NCBI GenBank assembly: GCA_044239865.1
Contig: JBIIAO010000001.1
Coordinates: forward strand, 910,358 to 974,357
Direction: 5' to 3'
Length of the DNA: 64,000 nucleotides
Source of the DNA: CAIZGX01 sp044239865
Lineage (GTDB): Bacteria > Bacteroidota > Bacteroidia > Flavobacteriales_D > Sanyastnellaceae
The notes under the pieces are model-generated. The model saw only the letters and a list, made by a program, of their open reading frames with translations. It was not told the origin of the DNA and did not search any database. Positions 49,545 through 56,543 of the stretch are shown here, in pieces (the stretch's first letter is position 1; the number at the start of each line of letters is the position of its first letter). A program made the translations under genes and the position numbers.

Positions 49545-50282
49545 ATGAAAGAAGTTAATGAAACTGACAATGCAGTTTCTCAAGTTGAAGTTGTCTCGAA
49601 GGTCAAGGCCATAAAACCAGCGGTGCTGCTGCCAAACGCTCTATCTAATTTAAATTCTGTGGTGTGTAAATTTCATCCAATGACTGATGAAACCATACCG
49701 TACAGAAATATGATAAGTGTTCTATCAAAGAAAAGAAGCCTGCACAAGCTGATTAAAAAATTAGACGTAAATCAAAGTTCCCGTTATCAGCGAACACCGG
49801 AAGACACTTATTGCAACGTATACTCATTCGACTATTGCTACTTTGCGAAAGTTTATCTTCCGACAGTGTGGTGGACAGATGCCGCAATAAAACAACTGCA
49901 AGAGGGAATAGACGTTACACCTGTTTTCAATAAAACAGTTCGTCCTATTTATTCGAGTGCTATTCACGACTGGTTCTCTCAATGGGGAGAAAGTTTCGGT
50001 TGGAAGCAAATGACTTCGCTAACGGAAATTCAAAAAAGAGTTACTGAAGAAGGTGGCGTGGGAATTATTTGTGCGAAAAGAAAAACTGCAGGTCTTTCCG
50101 GACATATCGTGCCCATCGTTCCTGAAACAGAAAAGAAAAAAGCATTTCGCGAAAACGGCGAGGTTCTTTATCCGCTTCAATCTCAAGCCGGAAAAATAAA
50201 TTACAATTACTTCGCGAAGAAAAGACGCGATTGGTGGAACCATCCACGTTACTCTTCATTCGTAATGTATTACCACGTGTAA
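49545..50282 (+). CDS. Papain-like (NlpC/P60- or CHAP-type) cysteine hydrolase, probably cytoplasmic
   Basis: 245 residues from the ATG at 49545 (MKEVNETDNAVSQ). An in-frame ATG at 49497 is possible but adds a basic leader with no signal character. The core shows DTYCNVYSFDYCYFAKVYLP (Cys90 at the start of a helix, followed by N and D as in CHAP and NlpC enzymes) and AGLSGHIVPIVPE (His187 before a strand). These are the two catalytic positions of the papain-like fold used to cut gamma-D-Glu or amide bonds in peptidoglycan and similar peptides. There is no visible signal peptide, unlike typical cell-wall hydrolases. The neighbouring amidoligase-like gene suggests a shared peptide substrate. 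Confidence 0.65.
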   Translation: MKEVNETDNAVSQVEVVSKVKAIKPAVLLPNALSNLNSVVCKFHPMTDETIPYRNMISVLSKKRSLHKLIKKLDVNQSSRYQRTPEDTYCNVYSFDYCYFAKVYLPTVWWTDAAIKQLQEGIDVTPVFNKTVRPIYSSAIHDWFSQWGESFGWKQMTSLTEIQKRVTEEGGVGIICAKRKTAGLSGHIVPIVPETEKKKAFRENGEVLYPLQSQAGKINYNYFAKKRRDWWNHPRYSSFVMYYHV

Positions 50283-50355
50283 TCGAGCGTCTCAAAACTA
50301 TTCCTTTCAACATAAAAAAAACTGACATAAAAACTATCAAAACGATTAAATAAGA

Positions 50356-51834
50356 ATGAAAAACAACCCGATAAGAAAATACTACTGGGGCATTGGGTTA
50401 GAAAATGAAACTTACTTTCAATTCGAAGAATCCTTGGTTGTTTCCGGGCAATTCATTCAAGAAAAAATGGGCCGTGAGCGTTACAGTATTGATTACCTAA
50501 AATGCTACAAAGAAGGAAGTTTAGAAAACCTATTAGCCACAGCATTTGACTCGAATAAAAACTATTTAGTGAGTCAGATGATGAATAGTCACTCTTTAGA
50601 AAAACTGGACATTCATTTTCAACACAAGACCATTCAATCGGCTCCTCCTCTTCTCGACAATCCAGACTATGCGGGAAAGTCTATTCTAGAGTTGTTTTTA
50701 GAAAAGCAACCCTACCAAATTCAAAGTATGCTCACGCAAAAGAACAATCCCATGGGATCAATCATTTTCGACGGAGATACCATTGAATTTGTAACGAAGT
50801 ATTACGAAAACAGGACCATTCAAGAATCTTTCAATGAGCTGAAGGCATCGAAAAAAATCTTTCTGGATAAACTCAACGAAAGTAAAATACTTCCGGGAAC
50901 GTTAACCTATCCGAACTACAATATTGGCATAAACATGTTTATGTCGAACCAGAAAAAGCTTGTGCTTTTTAATAACGGAACCTTTCACTTTCACATAACA
51001 CTTCCTACACTTGCAGAGGACAGTCGAATCATTGATTACGATGCTTTTGATCGCGCTCACCACAAAGCCATTTATCTGTTGCAGTGGTTTGAACCTTTAT
51101 TCATTGCAACACTTGGAAGCCCTGATATCATGTCGGTCATCAGTGAAAAATTCGGAACCGAAGAAAAGTTTGCAGGTGGCTCTATGCGTAACGCAATGTC
51201 TCGATACACGGGTGTCGGAACCTATCACAAGTCTATGCCGAAGGGAAAGGTTCTTACTTATCCGGTAGATGATTTTCGAAAATTATTGAACTTCCAAAAA
51301 GAAGAAAACATTTGGTGGAGAGATCGAATTGAATCGGAATTGTGCTATGAGCTTCTGTCTGATGTTGGCTTAGACTTCAACCGTGAAAAACTCTATCAAA
51401 GCGGCTACGAATTCCGCAGCTTCGATGAATTTCCTACCGAATATCTTCCTGAAGTATTGCATGCGATTGTTCTGATTTCAGAGCATGCACAACACGAAGA
51501 AGAAATTGAATGGGCTTCAAACAACGAGATTTGGAATAACCTCGTTTTCAAAGCGCTTACGCAAGGATTTAAAACAGAAATGACCGAAGAAGAGAAGAAC
51601 GAAATCCTACGTGTATTCAAACTACCTGCTTCTCTTCAAAATGTATTGGCGGAAGTTGATCGATTAGATGAATTCTTTTTCCGGATCCTTCAGCACCATC
51701 ATGACTTGCACAACGACAGCAGCGAATACTTAAAAGCTTTTATGTACGAGAAAACAGAAGATGCTCCGCGGTGGGAAAATTTCAATGAGCATCAAGTTGA
51801 GCAGCATCTCTCTCAAATAAACAGCTTAAATTAA
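50356..51834 (+). CDS. Amidoligase-like protein (glutamine-synthetase/GCS fold COOH-NH2 ligase)
   Basis: 492 residues, no signal peptide. Segments match the layout of GCS-fold amidoligases: WGIGLENETYFQFE at the N-terminus (the Glu-bearing G-x-E-x-E-type strand), GDTIEFVTKYYENRTIQESF (about 135-154), FHFHITLPT (His-x-His strand, about 199), HHKAIYLLQWFEPLFIATLGSP, and GGSMRNAMSRYTGVGTYH (Arg-rich nucleotide or phosphate contact, about 275-290). Enzymes of this class use ATP to join a carboxyl to an amine, making small peptides or modifying proteins. The C-terminal 170 residues are helical and unassigned. The assignment is by motif recognition only. Confidence 0.55.
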   Translation: MKNNPIRKYYWGIGLENETYFQFEESLVVSGQFIQEKMGRERYSIDYLKCYKEGSLENLLATAFDSNKNYLVSQMMNSHSLEKLDIHFQHKTIQSAPPLLDNPDYAGKSILELFLEKQPYQIQSMLTQKNNPMGSIIFDGDTIEFVTKYYENRTIQESFNELKASKKIFLDKLNESKILPGTLTYPNYNIGINMFMSNQKKLVLFNNGTFHFHITLPTLAEDSRIIDYDAFDRAHHKAIYLLQWFEPLFIATLGSPDIMSVISEKFGTEEKFAGGSMRNAMSRYTGVGTYHKSMPKGKVLTYPVDDFRKLLNFQKEENIWWRDRIESELCYELLSDVGLDFNREKLYQSGYEFRSFDEFPTEYLPEVLHAIVLISEHAQHEEEIEWASNNEIWNNLVFKALTQGFKTEMTEEEKNEILRVFKLPASLQNVLAEVDRLDEFFFRILQHHHDLHNDSSEYLKAFMYEKTEDAPRWENFNEHQVEQHLSQINSLN

Positions 51835-51849
51835 AATTCAATTATTTCA

Positions 51850-53043
51850 ATGAAAAACTTTAAACGTTTTTTAATTGTTGTCATCTGTATCGCTATCTGC
51901 GGAATTGTGGCTTTTAGCTTGATTACAATTGAAACGAAAGAAGTAGTTCAATCAACTCCAACTCTTTTAGTAGAAAAAAAGGACTCCGCAATTGAAATTC
52001 CGGTAGATACTTTTTGCAACAACTTAACGCAATTAATCGGAGGAAATGACACTTTGCTTTCTTACAACAAAAAGTGGGATGCAAATAAGATTAAGCCCTA
52101 CGCTAAAAATGTGAATAGCAAAACAAAACGCATTGAAGGCAATCGACTAATGCCCTTAATGGAATGGAATAAATCCAATCTCGAACGAAACAAAACAAGC
52201 GATTCGTCCTTTGCCTTTTATCCTTTTTCCGGCGGAGACTTCATTCATTTAAATTGGCTTTATCCGAATGCAACGGAGTACCTCTTGGTTGCCCGAGAAG
52301 ATGTTGGATCTGTTCCTAATTTATTGGACAAAAACACCGAAGCTGTTTTAAGCTATTTGAACGATGTCGATTTTGTGCTTCGTGATATCTACAGCAAAAG
52401 TTATTTCATTACGAAGAACATGTCTTCCGATACTAAAGTAGACACTCAGGTTAACGGAATGCTTCCTGTTATTCTTTGGGCAATTTCAAGAACCAATCAT
52501 GAAGTCTTGTCTCTGAATTACAAGAATATCGATTCTACAGGAGTTGCCCTAGAAGCGGACTTAACGAAAGGAAAACCTTCAGCTGTGGTCATTTCAGTTC
52601 GACACAAAGTAACCCGAAAAATTAAACGAATCACTTATTTATCTTGCGACATTTCAGACAAGGGGTTCAAGTCTAAACCAAACAACTTTACATTTCTTAG
52701 CAATACCATTCCTGCTAATTGCAACAGTTTTGTGAAATCTGCATCCTATCTTCTTCACTACGATAGCTTCAAACAAATTCGAGATTTCATTTTATATAAA
52801 TCGAAATTTCTTGTTCAAGATGACACAGGAATTCCATACAAGCATTTCAATAGTGAAACATGGACCGCAGAACTTTTCGGAACGTATGTTCTCCCCGTAA
52901 AAGATTTCAGCGAGAACTTGTTTCAAAATGATTTATTAGGAGCGTATAAATCTGACATGTACAAAGGTCCTTTGAAGTTTTCTTTAGGCTATCACTGGGG
53001 CGGTCAAAACAGACAAAACCAAATGGTCTTTATAAAGCATTAA
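51850..53043 (+). CDS. Membrane-anchored conserved protein of unknown function
   Basis: 397 residues. A single N-terminal membrane segment (KRFLIVVICIAICGIVAFSL, about 5-24) would place the rest outside the cytoplasm; an internal Cys (about residue 17) makes a lipoprotein possible. The region SFAFYPFSGGDFIHLNWLYP and ATEYLLVAREDVGSVPNL (about 115-160) resembles a family of Bacteroidota hypothetical proteins I recall but cannot name. No catalytic motif is evident. It lies 15 bases after the amidoligase-like gene and 9 bases before the serine hydrolase gene, so it is surely co-transcribed with them. Confidence 0.7.
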   Translation: MKNFKRFLIVVICIAICGIVAFSLITIETKEVVQSTPTLLVEKKDSAIEIPVDTFCNNLTQLIGGNDTLLSYNKKWDANKIKPYAKNVNSKTKRIEGNRLMPLMEWNKSNLERNKTSDSSFAFYPFSGGDFIHLNWLYPNATEYLLVAREDVGSVPNLLDKNTEAVLSYLNDVDFVLRDIYSKSYFITKNMSSDTKVDTQVNGMLPVILWAISRTNHEVLSLNYKNIDSTGVALEADLTKGKPSAVVISVRHKVTRKIKRITYLSCDISDKGFKSKPNNFTFLSNTIPANCNSFVKSASYLLHYDSFKQIRDFILYKSKFLVQDDTGIPYKHFNSETWTAELFGTYVLPVKDFSENLFQNDLLGAYKSDMYKGPLKFSLGYHWGGQNRQNQMVFIKH

Positions 53044-53052
53044 TTTATTGAA

Positions 53053-54282
53053 ATGGTGCAAAGAATAACGCTCGTCCTCTTCAACCTGTTGTTATTCATT
53101 AGCACACAAGCCGCATGGGCTCAGAGCTCCAGCGGAAAGACACAACCTACTCTACTCGATAGTATTCTCAGGAGCAACAGCACTCTTCAACCCTTAATTG
53201 AAAAAAAAGATAAATTTCGAACACAAATCATTTATTCAAGAATTAGCAAAGACTCAAAAGGTGAAATTGTGTTAACGCATTATTCCTTCAATGCAAATGA
53301 AAAGAGCTACTTCTACCCTGCCAGTCTTGTGAAGTTTCCTCTGAGTATTTTCGCAATTGAAAAAATGAATGGTCTAAAATCAATGGGTGTATCACTTGAA
53401 AGCAAACTCTCCATTGACAGCAATTACACGTGTCAAAAAGCGATAACCGAAGACCTACTGAGTAACGATCTAAAACCTTCCATAAAGAACTACATTACCA
53501 AAGCCCTGGTTGTTAGCGACAATGAATCGTACAATAGACTTTTCGAATTTGTAAGTCCTGGCTATTGTGAACAAAGGCTTTCCGAATTAGGCTTCAATAA
53601 CGCGCGCATTATTTCCAGATTTTCTTCTTGCGACAGCACTGAAAACAGACATACAAATTCTTTCAAGTTTTACAACGATTCGAATGAACTGATCTATTCT
53701 CAGCCGCCGAAATTCTTTTCAAAAAAAATCACACCTCCTTTTTCAAATATGAAAATTGGAAATGCTCATTATTCAAAAGGAAAAACCATCAACTCGCCCA
53801 AAGACTTTTCAAAAAGCAATTGCTTCCCGCTGCAAAATATGCATGACCTGCTTATTTCTTTGGTCTATCCAGAATCAAGTAAATTGACCTTCTCGCTTTC
53901 AGCTGAAGACAGAAATTTCCTTTTAAAGTGTTTATCATCATCTCCGCAGGAAAGTGAAATAATTCCAATTGTCACAAATCCCGCATACAACGAGTTCATG
54001 ACCAATTACCTCTATTACGGGGCACAAAAAAACGTTATTCGCAATCCGAATTTAAAGGTTTACAATATCGTTGGACAATCGTATGGATTTCTATCTGACA
54101 TCAGTTATTTTCAAGACATTCAGAACAACGTTGAGTTTTTCCTTTCAGCGGTGATTTATGCAAACTCTTCTGAAGTTGTTGGAAATGGCGGATACCAATA
54201 TGAAACTGTTGGATTTCCATTTCTTCGTGATTTAGGAAATACTATCTATAATTTCGAATTGAAAAACAAAAGCAAGAATTAA
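53053..54282 (+). CDS. Secreted class A beta-lactamase-like serine hydrolase
   Basis: 409 residues. The signal peptide (MVQRITLVLFNLLLFISTQA, then AWAQ) is followed by a beta-lactamase/transpeptidase-like domain. SxxK motif: SLVK at 91-94 in YPASLVKFPLSIF. SDN motif: 155-157 in VVSDNESYNRLF. A KTG-like strand may be VYNIVGQSYGFLSD near residue 340, but the canonical Lys-Thr-Gly is not obvious. The fold hydrolyses or transfers D-Ala-type peptide bonds or other amides and esters; resistance to beta-lactams is not implied. It is the last gene of the 47.7-54.3 kb run. Its stop overlaps the convergent DUF2256 gene by four bases. Confidence 0.82.
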   Translation: MVQRITLVLFNLLLFISTQAAWAQSSSGKTQPTLLDSILRSNSTLQPLIEKKDKFRTQIIYSRISKDSKGEIVLTHYSFNANEKSYFYPASLVKFPLSIFAIEKMNGLKSMGVSLESKLSIDSNYTCQKAITEDLLSNDLKPSIKNYITKALVVSDNESYNRLFEFVSPGYCEQRLSELGFNNARIISRFSSCDSTENRHTNSFKFYNDSNELIYSQPPKFFSKKITPPFSNMKIGNAHYSKGKTINSPKDFSKSNCFPLQNMHDLLISLVYPESSKLTFSLSAEDRNFLLKCLSSSPQESEIIPIVTNPAYNEFMTNYLYYGAQKNVIRNPNLKVYNIVGQSYGFLSDISYFQDIQNNVEFFLSAVIYANSSEVVGNGGYQYETVGFPFLRDLGNTIYNFELKNKSKN

Positions 54283-54416
54283 ATCGCGCCTTTCGATCTT
54301 CTACATCGTTCGCTGCAGTACTTCACTTCTTCCCAATTCTTCTCCCATTTCTTCCGCCAATTAAACGGAAGGTTGCACACCACACAAATTTTAGAAGGCA
54401 GATTACTTTTCTTCAT
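54279..54416 (-). CDS. DUF2256 small zinc-ribbon-like protein
   Basis: 45 residues (MKKSNLPSKICVVCNLPFNW and RKKWEKNWEEVKYCSERCRR, then SKGAI), short enough to be missed by length filters. Two CxxC-type pairs (CVVC and CSERC) suggest a zinc knuckle. DUF2256 proteins are typically found next to cryptochrome or photolyase genes. Here it starts inside the stop of the photolyase-like gene (ATGA, four-base overlap), so it is the second gene of that operon. Function unknown. Confidence 0.9.
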   Translation of the reverse strand: MKKSNLPSKICVVCNLPFNWRKKWEKNWEEVKYCSERCRRSKGAI

Positions 54417-55501
54417 ACCAATTGTTTTTTCACTTTTTTCCAATAAGAAAAGAACGAACCAAACTCACCTTTCACATCTGACATCCAATCTCTTGAGTCT
54501 TCCTGTCCAACGTAATTATTGAGCGGATGCTCCTTGAAATAAAAAATTGAATTGCTCAATGGTTGAAGCTCCCTGAATTCACCAACGTATATCTGGATAT
54601 GTGGAATATTCTCTTTCGCTAAAGCAATACAAAAATCAATGCACTTCTTCGAAACAGGATGTTTTTCAAAAACAGAAGGCTCTAAAAGTAAAATACGATT
54701 GCCATTTTCCTCTGCTCGCCACAGGGGATCTACATTGTAATAATTATAGATAAAGAATGGTTCCGCTGAATTAACCTCAATATACCTCAATGAAGGCAGT
54801 TCAGTCTTAAGCTCAAAACGCTCCAATTCATCCAGCTCCTTTGGAATTTGAATTTCAGGAAGTCGATCATATTCAACGTCTAAAAAAGTTCCTTCTTGAT
54901 ATGTGTTGCAATACTTATTGATGTTCTCTTGATTTGCGAAATACAACTTGTTGCTCTTGGCGCCACATATCCATTGCCAACTGAGTGCATTGCTCGCCCA
55001 ATCGCCGTCCAACAAATAATAGTACATCCATTTTGCGGGATCTATCCAAGCACATCGACCAACATTTGTCGCCAATGACGCTACATACATTCGCACGTGA
55101 TTGTGCAAATAACCCATTGAATAAAATTCTTTAATGGCATTATCAATGGCCTCTATTCCGGTTTCGTGATTAACAATAGACTTCGGAATTCCTGAACGAT
55201 CTGCACGAGCTTGAGGCTGTCTCAAATCTTTATTAATCTCATTACCCCTGACTATCCAGATTTGTTGCCAATAGTCTCTCCAAGCCAACTCTTGCAGAAA
55301 GCTTTCCATATCATTCGTAGAGTATCCCTTATTCAAAAAATAAAGAGCCACATACTTGGTACTAATGAGTCCGCGAGAAATATATGGCGACAAATAAGTT
55401 ACATCTCCATTGATGAAATTTCTAGTCTTACCATATCGAACGGGATCAATTCGTTCCAATTGGACTATGACTTCTTTTAGATTCGTTTCAAACTGTTTCA
55501 A
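54413..55501 (-). CDS. Photolyase/cryptochrome-like FAD-binding protein with the extra domain at the C-terminus
   Basis: 362 residues. The photolyase FAD-binding helical domain occupies the first 230 residues: YISRGLISTKYVALYFL, SFLQELAWRDYWQQIW, GYLHNHVRMYVASLATN, and DPAKWMYYYLLDGDWASNALSWQWICGAKSNK split across 160-195. Canonical photolyases begin with an alpha/beta antenna domain; none precedes it here. Instead, residues about 255-355 contain NRILLLEPSVFEKHPVSKKCIDFCIALA and IPHIQIYVGEFREL in shorter pieces, which look like a Rossmann-type alpha/beta domain. This suggests a permuted domain order. DNA repair or light sensing is possible. Divergent from proteorhodopsin across 210 bases. Confidence 0.82.
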   Translation of the reverse strand: MKQFETNLKEVIVQLERIDPVRYGKTRNFINGDVTYLSPYISRGLISTKYVALYFLNKGYSTNDMESFLQELAWRDYWQQIWIVRGNEINKDLRQPQARADRSGIPKSIVNHETGIEAIDNAIKEFYSMGYLHNHVRMYVASLATNVGRCAWIDPAKWMYYYLLDGDWASNALSWQWICGAKSNKLYFANQENINKYCNTYQEGTFLDVEYDRLPEIQIPKELDELERFELKTELPSLRYIEVNSAEPFFIYNYYNVDPLWRAEENGNRILLLEPSVFEKHPVSKKCIDFCIALAKENIPHIQIYVGEFRELQPLSNSIFYFKEHPLNNYVGQEDSRDWMSDVKGEFGSFFSYWKKVKKQLV

Positions 55502-55542
55502 TCAAATAATTTATATCAGAACAAAAGAATCTGTGTTAATGT

Positions 55543-55593
55543 TCTTGAGTAAAATCAAGATTTGTTTAACTTTTTTGTGTTTTTATTAAACAA
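55543..55593. promoter_or_regulatory. Nested inverted repeats in the photolyase-proteorhodopsin divergent spacer
   Basis: TCTTGA(55543-55548)/TCAAGA(55555-55560) is directly followed by TTGTTTAA(55562-55569)/TTAAACAA(55586-55593). Both are perfect inverted repeats in the 210-base spacer between the photolyase-like and proteorhodopsin genes. TATATTTC at 55623-55630 is a one-mismatch -7 element. Shared control of the two light-related transcripts is plausible but unproven. Confidence 0.45.
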
Positions 55594-55711
55594 GACTGAA
55601 CAAAACAAGAAATTCGCGGTTTTATATTTCGTGGAGGCAGAAACCACAACAAAAAACGCGGAGAAACCGAAAATCCTTAAGAGTAGGAAAACCTTACTAA
55701 AACTGTTTTTT

Positions 55712-56431
55712 ATGGAACACATGGGTACAATTGCAAGTGACAACTATGTTGCATTTACGTTCTTCATCGGAACGATGGCTATGATGGCCGCTTCAGTATT
55801 TTTCTTTTTTGAATTGAACAACACTTCACCAAAGTGGAGAACGTCTGTTCTAGTTTCTGGTCTTATTACCTTCATTGCAGCAGTGCACTACTACTACATG
55901 AGAGGTTACAACTTGGAGACAGGTGAGTCGCCAACATTCTTCCGTTATGTTGACTGGATTTTGACTGTTCCATTGATGTGCGTTGAGTTTTACTTAATAA
56001 CTAAAAAAGCAGGTGCTAAAATTTCTTTGTTGTGGAAGTTAATCTTCGCTTCATTGGTAATGTTAGTGACTGGATACATCGGAGAAGTTTTAGACAGAGA
56101 CGGTAGTGTACTATGGGGTGTTCTTTCAGGAGCAGCTTACTTCTACATTGCATACTTAGTATGGTTTGGTGAAGTTTCTAAATTGGCTGAAACTGCAGGT
56201 CCGCAAGTTGCAAAAGCAACTCGTATCCTTGCTTGGTTCGTATTAGTTGGATGGGCGATTTACCCATTGGGATATATCCTAGGAACTCCAGGCGGATTAT
56301 TCGGAATTAAGTTGGTTGAAGATCCAAAAGCTGCATTACACGCTATGGACATCGTTTACAACATTGCTGATGCAATCAACAAAATTGGATTTGGTTTAGT
56401 AATTTATGCGTTGTCGCGTAAAGAAGACTAA
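55712..56431 (+). CDS. Proteorhodopsin, green-tuned light-driven proton pump
   Basis: 239 residues from the ATG at 55712 (MEHMGTIASDNYVAFTFF), seven membrane helices. The frame is open to 55562, but the extension is not membrane-like. The functional motif in helix C is DWILTVPLMCVEFYL: Asp81 (Schiff-base proton acceptor), Thr85 and Glu92 (proton donor), the DTE set of proton pumps. Met89 is at the spectral tuning position (105 in the reference protein), typical of green-absorbing Bacteroidota forms. His59 (AAVHYYYMRG) pairs with the acceptor. Lys224 (NIADAINKIGFG) binds retinal. A terminator follows, then the gene that should supply retinal. Confidence 0.98.
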   Translation: MEHMGTIASDNYVAFTFFIGTMAMMAASVFFFFELNNTSPKWRTSVLVSGLITFIAAVHYYYMRGYNLETGESPTFFRYVDWILTVPLMCVEFYLITKKAGAKISLLWKLIFASLVMLVTGYIGEVLDRDGSVLWGVLSGAAYFYIAYLVWFGEVSKLAETAGPQVAKATRILAWFVLVGWAIYPLGYILGTPGGLFGIKLVEDPKAALHAMDIVYNIADAINKIGFGLVIYALSRKED

Positions 56432-56465
56432 ACAAATCTATTCTACTAAAAATAGAATTCAAGAA

Positions 56466-56500
56466 GGGCGTAAGAATTTAAAACTTACGCCCTTTTTTTT
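56466..56500 (+). terminator. Intrinsic terminator of the proteorhodopsin gene
   Basis: GGGCGTAAG(56466-56474) pairs perfectly with CTTACGCCC(56484-56492) across a 9-base loop, followed by eight T. It separates proteorhodopsin from the downstream retinal-synthesis gene. Confidence 0.93.
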
Positions 56501-56543
56501 CACTTAATTTTTGTTTCTCCAAGCAGATTAAAACAACCACAAA

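Noticed and set aside
53053..54282. Antibiotic-resistance beta-lactamase
   Set aside because: SxxK and SDN are present, but the KTG triad is not canonical, and the operon context points to peptide or cell-wall metabolism. Resistance cannot be claimed.
55562..55711. 50-residue N-terminal extension of proteorhodopsin
   Set aside because: The extension is basic and not membrane-like. Known Bacteroidota proteorhodopsins begin just before the first helix, matching the ATG at 55712.
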